A DNA stretch of 64,000 nucleotides from Acorus gramineus (GCA_030737835.1 CM060857.1:9512797-9576796); one strand, 5' to 3'; positions 22,097 to 33,880 are shown, numbered from the stretch's first letter. Numbers and translations: made by a program. The notes: generated from the letters alone by a model not told the origin.

Positions 22097-23499
22097 CAGT
22101 GATGATATCCTGGCCCCAAATTATAAGCCTTACTCACAAGCCCCATGAGGTGTTATTATCTCATTGGTTGACTTGTTGACTTTTCAAAAATGGTAAAATA
22201 GTAAAATACAAATCTTCCATTCATTAAAAATTTGTTCTATTAACTCAAATCCCTCTATTTTCTCTATTCAATTATGACTCTTCCATGTGAATCTTGAAAT
22301 CCATTTACGATAAAAAAAAATCATCCCCTTTCGTTCCGTTTTATACTCTTCGGTAATGATGATGATGATGATGATGATGTCTTCCTACAGTGATCCTTCA
22401 AAGCTTTTACATTCCGAATCAACGTGAAGAAGTCCTCCATCTTCCTCTCTTCCTCCCCTTCATTTACAACTACTTCACCTCCACGAGAAACAAAAAGTGT
22501 TGCTGGTCTCTTCGTTTCGTCACCTTCCATAAAGTAAACCTTCTCTGTGTTACTATTTACAGTGAGAAATGAAAACAAAATACAAAAACAAAAACATGTG
22601 AATGCTCCTCTTCGGATCACCATCGTGGAAGCCATAGAAGCTTTGATTCGATTTCGATTATGGTTTTTTTTCTGTATTAAAAAAAATGTTATTTATGAAA
22701 ATAGAGAGAGAAAGGTAAAATGATTATGTAACATTTATGTGATTATAACTATAACAAAATATAACAGTGTTACACAAATATAACAATATTGCATAAATGT
22801 AACAGAAGTACATGAATATAATAGTTTTGTTACATTATAATGTAATCATATTGCATAAATGTAACTATTTCACAGCAATAGACACATGTAATTGACTGAC
22901 TGTTACATTTATGAATGTAACAAATCTAAATCAATACACGCATGCGGTTGACTGTTACATATACAAATGTAACAAAAATAATACAAATATGAAAAATAAA
23001 TATTTATATTGTCAACAATATAACAGTAACATCATACAAACTATCCATATATAAAACAGTAACGAGTGTTACATTTAAGATATAGGAGCAAAAACAAATC
23101 AAACTATGAAAAATGACATTCAATACATAAAAAAATTTGTGTTTAAAATTTAAAACAATCAGCAAAACACACATCGATTATGAGTCAAATAATGTCAAAC
23201 GCATTGAGACAAAATCCAAATAAAAAAAAATCCAAAACTTCAAATTCCTTAGAAGTAGAAATTAGAGCCGTGGAGATTCGTCAAGGTAGGAGGTAAGATT
23301 GAGGAGGAAGGAATAAAAAAAATAAAAATAAAAATCCCACAGTCGGTTACATATATGAAAAAAAATTAAAACGTAATTGTCTTATCGTTTTGTGGGTATC
23401 AATTACCAAAAAAACAAAATAATCACACAAGGGTTAACAGGTATTAGATATATGCCACCTCATGGGGCCTGTGATGTTGGGGCCTAAAAAACATTACTC
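22097..23499. mobile_element. MULE family B, copy 1 (1403 bp), Pack-MULE-like
   Basis: The left end CAGTGATGATATCCTGGCCC and the right end (inward) GAGTAATGTTTTTTAGGCCC are imperfect TIRs. Deeper they share CACA(A/G)GCCCCATGAGGTG. The flanks AAAATATTG (22088-22096) and AAAATATTC (23500-23508) form a 9-bp TSD with one mismatch. It is homologous to the elements at 23536-29579 and 37043-49461: the TIR is followed by GTTGACTTTT, AAATAGTAAAATACAAA and an interior with many ATGTAAC repeats. It carries the small ORF at 22321-22635. Confidence 0.75.
22321..22635 (-). CDS. Small protein with a NIMIN-like motif, inside a MULE
   Basis: 104 codons from 22635 to TGA at 22321. Residues 10-27 are hydrophobic and Cys/Phe-rich, followed by MEGDETKRPATLFV from Met36 (22530), an acidic stretch, then ERKMEDFFTLIRNVKALKDH and a poly-Ser tract encoded by a trinucleotide repeat. 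MExFFxLIRNxxxxRD resembles the central motif of NIMIN proteins, small nuclear partners of the immune regulator NPR1. Those proteins are about 100 aa and lack a signal peptide, so Met36 (69 aa) may be the true start. Enclosed by MULE TIRs, the ORF is probably captured and possibly not expressed. The family call is from one short motif; a pseudogene or chance ORF is possible. Confidence 0.4.
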   Translation of the reverse strand: MASTMVIRRGAFTCFCFCILFSFLTVNSNTEKVYFMEGDETKRPATLFVSRGGEVVVNEGEEERKMEDFFTLIRNVKALKDHCRKTSSSSSSSLPKSIKRNERG

Positions 23500-24156
23500 A
23501 AAATATTCTTATATCTCGAAGGAGGTGATTTGTAACAGTGCTGCTACCATAAATTATGTTCCATTAGGTGGCACTCTCCTATTACTTGTTTGACTTTTTC
23601 AAACCATAAAAAAGACAATGACATGACTACTCTTCTGAGAATTCTAAAAATTGGCTCCAACTAACTAATACAATAATTAATCCTCGTAACGAAATCCTAA
23701 AAAACGCGGCATCATTAAATCCTCTCCCCCGACTGAACTTATTTCAAAAAATTTTAAAATTTAGGGTTTCCAAATTGGGCGAAACCATACGAACCCAAAA
23801 AAAACAATCGATGATCAAGAGTCCATATCATCTAATTCTCTTCCCCAAACAAATTGTCAACAATGGCGAAGAAAAAATGTTAGATTTCTTGCCACAATCG
23901 ACACTTCCCCGTTCGCAGTTTTTTTTTTTTTTTTTGGGCGATATAAACAGGTCGATTAGATGAAATTTTTGCACTTGTTATAAGACAAAATCAAATATGA
24001 AACAATTCAATCGTCAAGGTTCCCTTTCGCACATTGTTTATCTGTTAAACTGAGTGTATCCATTTAGAGAATCATTATTTCAGATACATGCATCTGAAAT
24101 CCAAAAAGATTGGTTGGAATTCTTCCAATGTGATGAGTATGTCAACTGTACTTGAA

Positions 24157-24240
24157 TGTAAATGAGTTGAATAATGGTCAAGCAAAGCTAAAAAGTATTC
24201 TGAATGACTCAATATGCAATCTGAATAGTTCAGCTGTATC
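24157..24240. repeat. Direct repeat within MULE copy 2 (partner at 28763-28830)
   Basis: Both places read AATGTAAAT(G/C)AG, AATAATGGTCAAG, AAAGCTAAAA and GAATGACTCAATATGCA in the same order. They belong to the interior of the host MULE and are now separated by the nested insertions. Confidence 0.7.
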
Positions 24241-24416
24241 TGAAATTGTCTTCTGTATCTGAAATCTGTTTAGATATCTGTGAAGATGAATTGTATATTC
24301 CAATGTGATAAGTATGTCAACTGTACTTGGTAATTGTGATGTGCATATGAGATGAAATAGGTAGCTTGTTATCTGTACTTAACAAAATCTGGTCCTTTTT
24401 ATTTAAAGGTATCTTA

Positions 24417-24683
24417 GGGGCTGCTTGGTTGGATCAGGTTTAAGCGCTTATTGGGCAAAACAAGGAAAGTCAGAGCTTATTAAGCATCCAACGTGTTTGG
24501 TTCACATGCATTTAAGCACTGATTTATATACTCTTTCAACCAAAATCCTCACATAACTATTAACAACTACTCAGCCACTTATCATTCCTCAATCCGCGAC
24601 CCGTTTATTTACCGTCCATGTGAAAAGACGGTTCTACCCCCACAAATTTTAAGTAATTATGCCTGGTATATAAACCCCATTTT

Positions 24684-24733
<50 letters not shown>

Positions 24734-25518
24734 AGCCCTCTATCTTTGCACCGATTTAGGCCCCTTTGAAATCCCTAGAAAACCCTAAACGCCGATCCCC
24801 ACCAAACCGCTCACCAGACGATCTCCACACCATACCTTACCAGATTGAGCCATGGTGACCTACCACAAACCCTTCTAAGCAGATCCTCCCTCACCATCTC
24901 TCCATCTCGGATCTGAGCAGCAGATCGACCCGGAGACATCAGCAGATCGGCAACTACCACCATCGACGGTACTCAACAAGTCGACAACTACCACCATCGT
25001 CCCCCGCCTCTTTGGATCTGAGCAACACATCGATCTCCACATTCCTCTGTCCATAGACATTTTTGTTTAGGGTTTTTTAGATTTTGCCTTTCGGTTTTGA
25101 TAATTATTGATGTGGTTGTTATCTTTTTTTAAAGTTTGTTTTTGAATTTGTTGGAAACTTCTTACAAGTTATTACATGTTTTATGGGTTTGTCTGATAAT
25201 TTTTTTCAGACAATTTAAGAAAGTGTTGTAATTTATGGTGTATGTATACTATATTAATGAAAAAAAAATCTTCAAGCTTTTAACCAAATATGAAATAACA
25301 TTCAACACTTATTAAATTGATCAAAATACCCTTCTAATAAGCACATATGTTAAGTGATCAACCAAACACACTTATCTAAATAACTGCATAATATTTAAAT
25401 ATTTTTCGCTGAACCAAACATTTTTTTTCTTGAACTCCTTAAAGATTATCAGCATAACCTCTTTCTGCACTTATTAATCAGTACTTAAAATCCGCATTCC
25501 GCTGCGCCAAACACCACC
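24417..25518. mobile_element. PIF/Harbinger (Tourist-like) non-autonomous element, 1102 bp
   Basis: The left end GGGGCTGCTTGGTTGGA and the right end (inward) GGTGGTGTTTGGCGCAG are related to Tourist TIRs. TTA is found at 24414-24416 and 25519-25521, the 3-bp TSD of the PIF/Harbinger superfamily. The interior has a long CT microsatellite (24690-24730), followed by gene-leader-like sequence with CCCTAGAAAACCCTAAACG. No transposase frame. Confidence 0.7.
24688..24731. repeat. CT microsatellite
   Basis: An almost uninterrupted run of about 20 CT units inside the Harbinger-type element. Confidence 0.9.
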
Positions 25519-26130
25519 TTAATTCAATTGAATCATATCAAATTGGCTATATCTATCACATAAATAATGGTTATTACCTAAATTTTTAATGCATCTGAAT
25601 TTGATATGTGTATCTGAAAACCTGTATAAATTGCAAAAGAAAAAGTGATTTGAATCTAAAATTGTGATGTGTATCTAAAATGTGATGTCTATCTAAAAAT
25701 TGTAGTGGGTGTATAAAACATAAATCATGTAAATCTGATAACATCAAGCATTATAAAGGTGTAAAATGAAGTGCACAAACGCATTGAAATAGTGAAAAAC
25801 ACATTGATAGAATACATTATAACATCAAATGTGTTGTACAATGAAGCAAATCAAAAAGCCCTCTGCAACCTTCTAAATATTAGAACCTTGAGGTATTTTT
25901 GCCTTCTTATTCTTCGGCCTGTAGATAATTCCTTCGGTAAACTGGTTTCCACAAAACATGAATCATTGATGTCACCCAAATGAATTGAGTCTTTGCATGT
26001 GTCCTCCATAAAATCATCATCAGTGCCTGGTGAAAAATTAGAACAACTACCACATGTTATCAAATTAAGATACAGTGATGTATCTGAAATTCAAATGAAA
26101 AATTATGGTCTACATGTTAATGAGCAGTGC

Positions 26131-28575
26131 TGTAACGTTTCGGTATTTTTAGCCTTATATATTTATTTTAAATATATAATGGAAATTTTAATTAAAATTT
26201 AATTATTTCATTTTTTTTTTTTTATTTGGCAGTAGGCCCAAATGGGTCTAATTTGATTTATAATTTTGATAATTATAAATTGATGTTGAAATATTTATTT
26301 TATATTTTTTTGGAGATCTTTATAGTCTCAAGATATTTTGGTTGAAATTTGGTGAGATTCGGAGTTAGGGAAATTAGGTTTTTAGGATTTTGTGTTAAGT
26401 TATTGGGCCCAGGGATGTATTTGCGAATCCAGAATATCTTTTAATAGGCTTCAGGGATCTGTTTATAAATCGGATAGGGATCTGTCTGTAAATCGGATAA
26501 GGACCTAGTTGTAAACCCGTAATACTTGAGGGGTCGTTTTGTAATTTGGTAAAAACCCTTTTATATATAACACATTTTGGGTTAGGGTTTGCATCAGAAT
26601 TCTCATGGGACAAGAAAGGTGGTGATGACCTAACTCTACCCGTCGAGCACTACAAGGTGATAAATCTTTCTCTATTGATTTTTATTGTTTAGTGTTTCAA
26701 TTTAGTTTGGTTAGGAGATGATTGTGTCAATCTATTATTTGGGAAAGAATATTGATGGGTTAGGGTTAGGGTTTGATTGATTTTAAATAGATGATGTTTT
26801 TATTAGATTTCAATGGATCTTGAAGGATTTCTTAAGATCAAACTAGATTTATTGGTTTTGGGATTTAAGGGAATATCTGATCATTAAATAGTGTTTTTGA
26901 CTATGATAGAGTCGTTTCTGGGAAAATTGTATTTCACAAACAGAAATAGGTTTCGAAAAGATCTTTCCAACGAATCTTGAATCGTCTGATTTGGAGTTAC
27001 GGGTAGAAAGTTATGATTTTTCAAAGATTTCTGTGCAGTTTCTTATAATTCAAATATTTAGCTTCATGATCAAGTTTGATGAATTTTAGAGATTAAAGGG
27101 ATCCCAAATGGATGTTTAATGAGTATAATTTGATTTGTGGGTTTTGATGATTTTATTGATCTTGGTGACTCAATTTGGATCTTAAATCAATTAATTTGGT
27201 TTAGTGGGATCAATGAATATTAATTGGATATTTTTGTTATTTGGATGTAAATTGATTGGATTGATTTATTTGAATCATTGGAGTTGTAGTGGATTATTTG
27301 TCTAAATATTTTATTCGATGATTGATCGATTATGTGGGCCTTATGAAATAAATGGATATTGATTATCGGATCATTGTGAGATATGAACATTTTAATATTT
27401 ATTTGGAGTTGGGATTTTTGTTAGGCCTTTAAGGTGAGTTGCGGATTGTAGGTCTATTTGGTACGGGCTCTTGGGATTATTGGGCTGAGTGTTGTTGTAA
27501 GTTGTTGTCAGTTGTTTGTCATGATTGAATGATTTTCTTATTTATTGATTTCATAATTGTTATGCTAGGTTATCCACGTGCGAGTGTATAGCGTTTATGC
27601 ATGTGCATCGATTTGTATTGCGTGGACTGGAGGTGAGTGGACTTGAGTTTCATATGTAGTTTCAAAATAATATATTATGTATTCATGCTAGGATCATCTA
27701 TTTTGCGGAATATAACTGCTAGTTTCAAAATAAAAATATGAGCATGTTTTTGTTGATATATGCATCATTATGGTTTGTATTTTGAGATCGTACATGCTCT
27801 ATTCTTTTATGAATTTTGAAGATATGATAGGTTATCAATGCATCCATTTTCGTCTAGGTGGCTCAGTCTTGGTGGCCAACGTCTAGGTGGGCGTACGTCT
27901 ACGTGGCCAGGTCCGAGAACGTAGGACCCAAGTCTTTGTGGCTATGTCTACGTGGCCATGCCCATGAAAGGCCCCGCGAGCTAGGTGCTACGAAGACGGA
28001 CATGCGTGTTCGTGGTGTTGCATGCATCATGTTGGATAGGGTTTGTGTGCGTGTGTATATATATTATTGCATGTCTTGGTGGCCTTGTTGTATATTTATT
28101 TTCTTGATATATTATATGTCTGTGTAGACATATTACGATATTGATATTTTGAATATAAATGTACTAACGGGATGATGATGGTCCATTCACTGAGCGTGTT
28201 GTAGCTCACCCCTCTCTTCCCAACCTTTCAGATTAGCTGTTGGTGGTTGTCGATCTCGTTAAGGCGTTGGAGGTTGAAGCTCGTATTTTATTTCCGGAGC
28301 ACTAGACTTGTGTAAAAGGTGTTGATCATTTCTTTGGCATGTAGAGGACCCATATGTATGATAGTGTGGACATATAAATTTAGTTGTTCCTGATGTATGT
28401 TGAAAAAGGTGTTGGATTTTAGCCTTGACAATATATGTATAATTATGGTGATGTATTCGTATGTTCTCTGGATGAAAAAAAATATATATATATAGAACTC
28501 TGAGATTCGAGGAATTTAATTAACGCAACCGGATTTCACGGTTCAAAACGGGGCCGTGGATCCGGGGGCGTTACA
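26131..28575 (+). mobile_element. Solo LTR, 2445 bp, TSD AGTGC, distantly related to the chromovirus LTRs
   Basis: Begins TGTAACGTTTCGG and ends GGGGGCGTTACA, flanked by perfect AGTGC repeats (26126-26130 and 28576-28580). A TATA box (TTTTATATATAAC, about 26560) gives plus orientation. A donor-like AAG|GTGATAAATC follows (about 26656). Further in are GGAG|GTGAGTGGAC (27631), the stem-loop TGAGC...GCTCA (28191-28208) and a pyrimidine-rich TTTCAG (about 28231). The last three also occur in the same order in the LTRs of the element at 38187-49037, although the rest does not align. A stretch with repeated GTCTAGGTGG/TACGTGGCC (27855-27960) is internal tandem repeat. Confidence 0.85.
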
Positions 28576-29018
28576 AGTGCACAGATAATTCATAAAAGGT
28601 CTTCAAATATACTAATAATAAGCAATTAAATATTAACCAGATACATATTAATCAATCCACATAAATAAAAATATCAAACTTCAAATTGGGATGGATATCA
28701 AATTCAGATACAAGTGTATATAGATTTTGAATTAACAAATACACATTTGATAATTGAAACTTAAATGTAAATCAGTTTAATAATGGTCAAGAAAAGCTAA
28801 AATATATTTTGAATGACTCAATATGCATAATTATACACAAACACACAAACAGAAACGACTGTACAGTTAGGACACAAGGAAGGACGAATATAAACCCAAT
28901 GCATATAAATCCAAATATTAACCATGTATCTAAATTAAAATTAAATTCAGATTCAATAAATGTATATGATGGCTCAAAGGAAGGACGAAAAATCAGATCA
29001 ACATGTTTTATTTAGATC

Positions 29019-29390
29019 GAAAAAGGCTTAACCTGAATGGATCGCCATTGTTTGCACCACAAACAGGTCACAAATAAAATAAATGAATCAAAATTCTTCT
29101 CTTCTCCACCGATCAAACTAAAAAAAAAAAAAAAATTCGATGTTTGTTTTCAGATCCACCATTCCATCTGAAACTAAAAATTTTAAAATCGTGTTATTTT
29201 TTGGGTTCCAAAAAAGCCTAATTTAGATGGATCACCATTGTTTGCACTACAAACTGTTCGCACAAAAAAAATAATCGTAAATTCTTCTCTTCCACACTGA
29301 CAAAATCTGAATCAAAGAATGAAATTGATATTTGTTTTTCGTACCAACCGATCATTCAGTAAGAAAAATGGTAAATCGTTAATTTTTTGT
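29019..29390. repeat. Tandem duplication of about 185 bp
   Basis: AAAAAGGCTTAACCTGAATG and the following ATCGCCATTGTTTGCACCAC, then AATTCTTCTCTT, recur from about 29207 as AAAAAAGCCTAATTTAGATG, ATCACCATTGTTTGCACTAC and AATTCTTCTCTT. It lies in the right part of MULE copy 2. Confidence 0.7.
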
Positions 29391-29588
29391 CGTCCAATTG
29401 AATTGATATCTTCAACAACGAAAAGAATATCTCAAATCATATCCACCTTGGGATTAATGGGACGGTTATGAAAAGTTAGGACGATTAGTTAGGTAGGGGG
29501 TTAATATTGGTATTTCAAACTTATCACCTCATGGAGCTTGAGATGGGGTCTAACAATTGAGGCTCAAAAATCATTATTGGATTTGTAA

Positions 29589-30625
29589 TATTGGAAAAAA
29601 GTAAGGGGCCTATTAAAAGTTGAATTCAACTCAAATATCTTACAAGGGGTCTATTAAAAGTTTGAACGATTAAGGAATCTTATATGGGTTGTTGATTCAG
29701 AAACTGAAGTTTGAAGAAAAATATAGGGTGTGTCATGTCAAATGTTAGACATATACAATCATAAAAGGTATAAGTCTTTCTATGATTGTATTTCAATGAG
29801 AATTTAATGAACTTTCAATTGTAATATCTTGTAGATCTACTTTTTTTTTCTACGTCTAAGTCACAAAGGATGTCTTCCCCATTACAAGATTAAATATATT
29901 CAAAAAAATTATAAGTGGGAAATTAAGAAGTCAATTTTGAGGGAAATATGACACTAGTTTTGTATTGTGATTGTTAGTTAGGGTTGAATATATATTTTGA
30001 ATACTGTAATTTTTAATTTATATTTGTCAAGTATTTTCTACTAACAAATATAAATGTATATAAGTTTGACTTCATTCTCTCCATATGAAAATTTTTGCCA
30101 TATATTTTTTATTAGATAAAAAATTACAAATAGAAATATATATACTAAATTTATTACAAAAGATCACATATTAATCTATTTATTATTATTTAAAATTCTA
30201 TTCATAAAACATATCTCAATGTATGATGTATCTCGTGCTTTAACATGTCCATGTAACTAATATATATATATGTAGGTATATATGTATGTATATATGTATA
30301 TATATTGCTGGAAAAACTTGGATTTTGATCATTCCTTGGTCAGAATGAATTTGAATTCCACTAATTATTTTTTAGTGGAAACTCATTTGATTACGTTTAT
30401 CTTGTCAAGAAGATGAACATAGTATATTTTCATTCTCAAAATCATTTTCAGGTGAAGGAGAAAATTGGATCCAAAGTTCTTTCAATAACATGGTAAAAAT
30501 GATTGGTGGTTGGAGAAGAAAAAGTTATAATCTCATATCGGTTGTTGATAAAAAGTATTGAGCATTTAAAAGATGGGCTCTTTGTACTCTAATGAATTGT
30601 TTTTGGTGAACATCGTATGGTTGAC
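29589..30625. other. AT-rich spacer
   Basis: No gene recognised. A short direct repeat (AGGGG(C/T)CTATTAAAAGTT) occurs at about 29600 and 29645, and an AT-rich TATATATGTA microsatellite-like stretch at 30259-30305. Confidence 0.5.
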
Positions 30626-30630
30626 CTTTC

Positions 30631-31024
30631 TGTTACGATTTCGGATCTTGGGATGCAATCAATCAAAGGAAATAAATAAAAAAATCAAAGCAAAGACACA
30701 AAAAATTTAAGTGGTTCGACAAATCTTCCCTACGTCCACGGAGCACACCAGAGATCAATCCACTATTAATTAGAAGTTTCTACAATGGTCACACCGAAGA
30801 TAAAAACCCTAGAGCCTAATGAAAAATATGAGATGCCCTTTTATAATAACATCTCATTAAGGACAAAAAAGTTAATACGCGAAAGACACCCAAAAAAAAA
30901 ATAACCTCCCCCATGAAACGCGAGGCCTTGTGTTTCCATATACTAACATCGCTCGACCCCCGTCCGACCCTATGTAGCGCTAACAATCCTCTGCGCATAT
31001 CATCAAGCTCCACAATATATAACA
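30631..31024. mobile_element. Short solo LTR, 394 bp, TSD CTTTC
   Basis: Starts TGTTACGATTTCGG and ends AATATATAACA, with perfect 5-bp repeats CTTTC at 30626-30630 and 31025-31029. The sequence AAGTGGTTCGACAAATCTTC is the type seen in Copia LTRs, but the superfamily is a guess. A 35-bp piece of it (near 30902-30936, ACCTCCCCCATGAAACGCGA and on) recurs at 51131-51165. Confidence 0.7.
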
Positions 31025-31368
31025 CTTTCCATACAGGCTACGCATCGTGGAGATGGAGCCTTTTTCTTTTTGGACTTTTTGTCAAATCGAATGGTGGAGA
31101 TCATTTTGATTAGATACAATCTAGACCGTCTATCGGAGGAAACCTCAGATGAAATATGGGCCGTCGGATCAATGGTTATGACCGGACCATTGTATCCTGG
31201 GAGATGTTCGACTGTTGTATCCTGAGAGACATTCGCCTCTATCCGTGAGCATCAGTGTGGGGAGAATGACGTCTTAAGGAGACAGAGGCCAACTCTAGCT
31301 TTGGTCTTCCTCTTCATCAGAATAGACTCGCCAATTCAGTACGCTTTGTTCTTCTTCCCTGTCTTGTA

Positions 31369-31937
31369 TAGGCCTATCAAACAGGTCGGGTTCGGGCCGG
31401 GTCGGGGTTGACCCGGACCCGACCCGAATGGTTGGTAAAAAAAGGGGGGGGGGAGAGAGCTCATGAATTTGTTTGCCTTATCATTCTATTTGAAAATTTT
31501 TGTAATAAAACATTATTTTTAATGAGACTATGTTTGAACATAATTTTATACAATTCAAAAGAAGTAAATGAATTACTAAACAACCAAGTTCTTGCAAGCT
31601 GCAACATCAACACAACGAAAAAAATGTTATGATTTATGATTTATGGGCTTGTTATGATTATGATTTATGAACTTGTGGATACAAAAATAAGTTAAGTAAG
31701 AAATAAATATATAGGTCAACTAATACTAATAGTCTTGTAATATATGAGCATATATTAATAAAACAATTGGGTCTCGGGTCCAACAGGTCGGGGCGGGGTG
31801 GACCCGAACCCGGACCTGACCCGTTTGTATGTTCGGGTCCACCGGATCGGATCCAACTCAGGTCGGGTCCAAATCGGGTCGGGTATATTACACGTGTAAT
31901 CGGGTCCGGGTCTGGACCCGACCCATTGACAAGCCTA
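31369..31937. mobile_element. hAT-type MITE, GC-rich ends, 569 bp, TSD GTCTTGTA
   Basis: The left end TAGGCCTATCAAACAGGTCG and the right end (inward) TAGGCTTGTCAATGGGTCGG are TIRs rich in GGGTC/GACCC. Perfect 8-bp TSD GTCTTGTA at 31361-31368 and 31938-31945. The uninterrupted second copy of the surrounding duplication (near 32270-32280, GTCTTGTATAATAAC) shows the empty site. Confidence 0.9.
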
Positions 31938-31962
31938 GTCTTGTATAATAACTACGTACTAA

Positions 31963-31967
<5 letters not shown>

Positions 31968-32008
<41 letters not shown>
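31968..32008. repeat. (AT)n microsatellite
   Basis: About 20 uninterrupted TA units; the repetitive I-Y ORFs on both strands here are artefacts. Confidence 0.95.
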
Positions 32009-32009
<1 letters not shown>

Positions 32010-32301
32010 CTTTTTTGTCAAATCGAACGGTAGAGATCATTTTGATAAGATACAATCTAGACCGTTCATCAGAGGAAACCTTAGATGCAATATGAATCGT
32101 CGGATCAACGGTTACAATATGACCGTTGTATCCTGGGAGACATCCACCTCTATCCGTGAGCACCAGTGCGGGGCGAATAACGTCTTAAGGATAGAATCCA
32201 ACTCTAATTTCGGTCTTCCTCTTCATCAGAACAGACTCACCAATTCAGTATGCTTTGTTCTTCTTCCATGTCTTGTATAATAACTTCGTACTAATTTTAC
32301 T

Positions 32302-32613
32302 TATACACACACACACACACAAATTCTCTTAAGCAGACATCTGTACATTTCATTTTGCGGATGAAAACTCTTAGTGGTAAGAGTATAAAAAAATACAAAT
32401 TCATTGTCACTAAAAAATACAAATATATGATTTTATAATTTTTTTTTACTCTTACCAGTAAGAGTCTATAAAATATAATTATCCATTTAATGTAAGTATG
32501 TACTGACAGTGAATTTGTATTTTTTTATAGACTCTTACCACTGAGAGTCTTTATCCGCAAAAATGAAATGTGCGGATGTCCTCTTAAGAGACGGGCTGTG
32601 TGTGTATATTAAA
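32302..32613. mobile_element. Foldback-like element with long TIRs, about 310 bp
   Basis: The left arm (32326-32420) has CTCTTAAG, AGACATCTGTACATTTCATT, TTGCGGAT, AACTCTTAGTGGTAAGAGT and AAAATACAAATTCA. The right arm (32510-32590) is its inverse with few mismatches. The arms extend outward into CA/TG repeats. Internal copies of TACTCTTACCAGTAAGAGT lie near 32450. No TSD was fixed because the flanks are repetitive. Confidence 0.75.
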
Positions 32614-33877
32614 AAATTCAAAACATATTCCCTCCATTTGAAGTGTGACAAAGAGTTATTCGCCTTCGATAGCTATACCAGGATAAATAACAATCCATAC
32701 AAAATAAGCAAAAAAAATTGGTTGCTTTTTCTGTTATTCTTATTGGGGAACGTAAAAGTGACATTTTTGTTGTTTGGTTCACCTTCAATAAAATAAAAAT
32801 AAATAGTGGATAAGAGATAGATAAGTATGACTTTTTAAATAAAAAATATACCTCTGCATAAATTAAATTAATTGTCTTTGAGTATAAGTATGAGAGATGT
32901 AACAGTTTTTAGAATGTATATGAGAGTGTTAGATGAGATAAATTTTTTAAATGATATAAAATAATATTTTATTCATTGACATAGATAAGTCCTGATAAAT
33001 AATTTCAACACCTCTCTAGAATAAATCAAATATCATCCTAGTTTATTCCATTATAGTCATCTAGGTTTATACTTATAAAACGTACAACTTTTTTTTTATT
33101 ATTTTCATATATTCTCCCTTATTTAGAGTTTATGTTTCACCCCAAAATAATTGTTTTCCTTTTTTCATGGTGTTTGGATGTGTGGTCCGAAACACTGCGT
33201 TTTTCATAAGCGGGTTTTGGAAATGAAGCCTTAAATGTGGGTGCGTTAGAAATGAGATTCAAGACATTATTATTTTTTCTGTTTGGCGACATCATTCAAG
33301 TTTGAGAAGCTAGACATGTAGATTACCAAAACACCCCTTGTTATATATATGCCAATCGTCCCTTTTGCAAACCAGTCTCTTGGCAACCCCCTTTCGAAGC
33401 CGCAGCAGCACCCGAATCTTCACCATCTTCACTGTTTACGACCGGTATTTTCATCCAAGATCAAGCGGTAAGCACCCAATCACTAAAAAAAAAATTAAAA
33501 AAAAAAAAACCACATATCCTCTAGGACATTTGACAGCGATTTGAGAGTATTAAAAATGGATAAAGAAGAAGGGAAGATGTGAAATATCACCTGATGTGGG
33601 TTCCTTTAGGTCATCAATAGCTGATTTTTGAAGAACTTTCAAATGGAGGAAGTTTGATTTGGGGGCGACGAGAGGAGAACGAAAGAAGCCGAAGGGGATA
33701 TTTTTTGTACTGGGACAGACGTTGGAATTTCGTAAAAAGAGAGTGGTGAAGTTGTAATTTACATGTCTTTACAATGGTTTCCATCCCCTGCGTTGCCCAA
33801 ATCGTTGTTTCAACGAGTTTATACACAGCCATTTTTTAACACAGTAAAGGCCGTTTGTTGAGTGTAGTGCTTTTGTT
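32614..33877. other. AT-rich spacer, no gene supported
   Basis: Contains scattered short ORFs without family features. GGTGTTTGGATGTGTGG (33170) and neighbouring A/T-rich stretches could be a MITE end, but no partner end was found. Confidence 0.4.
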
Positions 33878-33880
33878 TTA

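Larger units (their letters stand above)
23536..29579. mobile_element. MULE family B, copy 2, with nested insertions (about 6 kb in total)
   Basis: Left end CAGTGCTGCTACCATAAATT, right end (inward) CAATAATGATTTTTGAGCC, perfect 9-bp TSD GATTTGTAA at 23527-23535 and 29580-29588. The left subterminal part matches copy 1 (TTAGGTGGCA, TTTGACTTTTTCAAA), and the right one has CACCTCATGGAGCTTGAGA. It contains a Harbinger-type element (24417-25518) and a solo LTR (26131-28575). Without them the element is about 2.5 kb. It starts only 36 bp after copy 1 ends. No transposase frame is visible. Confidence 0.8.
31035..32300. repeat. Segmental duplication of about 330 bp in direct orientation
   Basis: Copy 1 runs from about 31060 to 31368 and resumes at 31938-31966. 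Copy 2 runs from about 32010 to 32300. Shared landmarks are TTTTTGTCAAATCGAA, GATACAATCTAGACCGT, TGTATCCTGGGAGA, CCTCTATCCGTGAGCA, ACGTCTTAAGGA and TTTGTTCTTCTTCC, with moderate divergence. A hAT MITE interrupts copy 1 and an (AT)n run separates the copies. No ORF is conserved between the copies. Confidence 0.85.

Noticed and set aside
31767-32163. ORFs with IYIYIY tails around 31970-32010, and the similar one at 54402-54752
   Set aside because: They run through (AT)n microsatellites and transposon ends.
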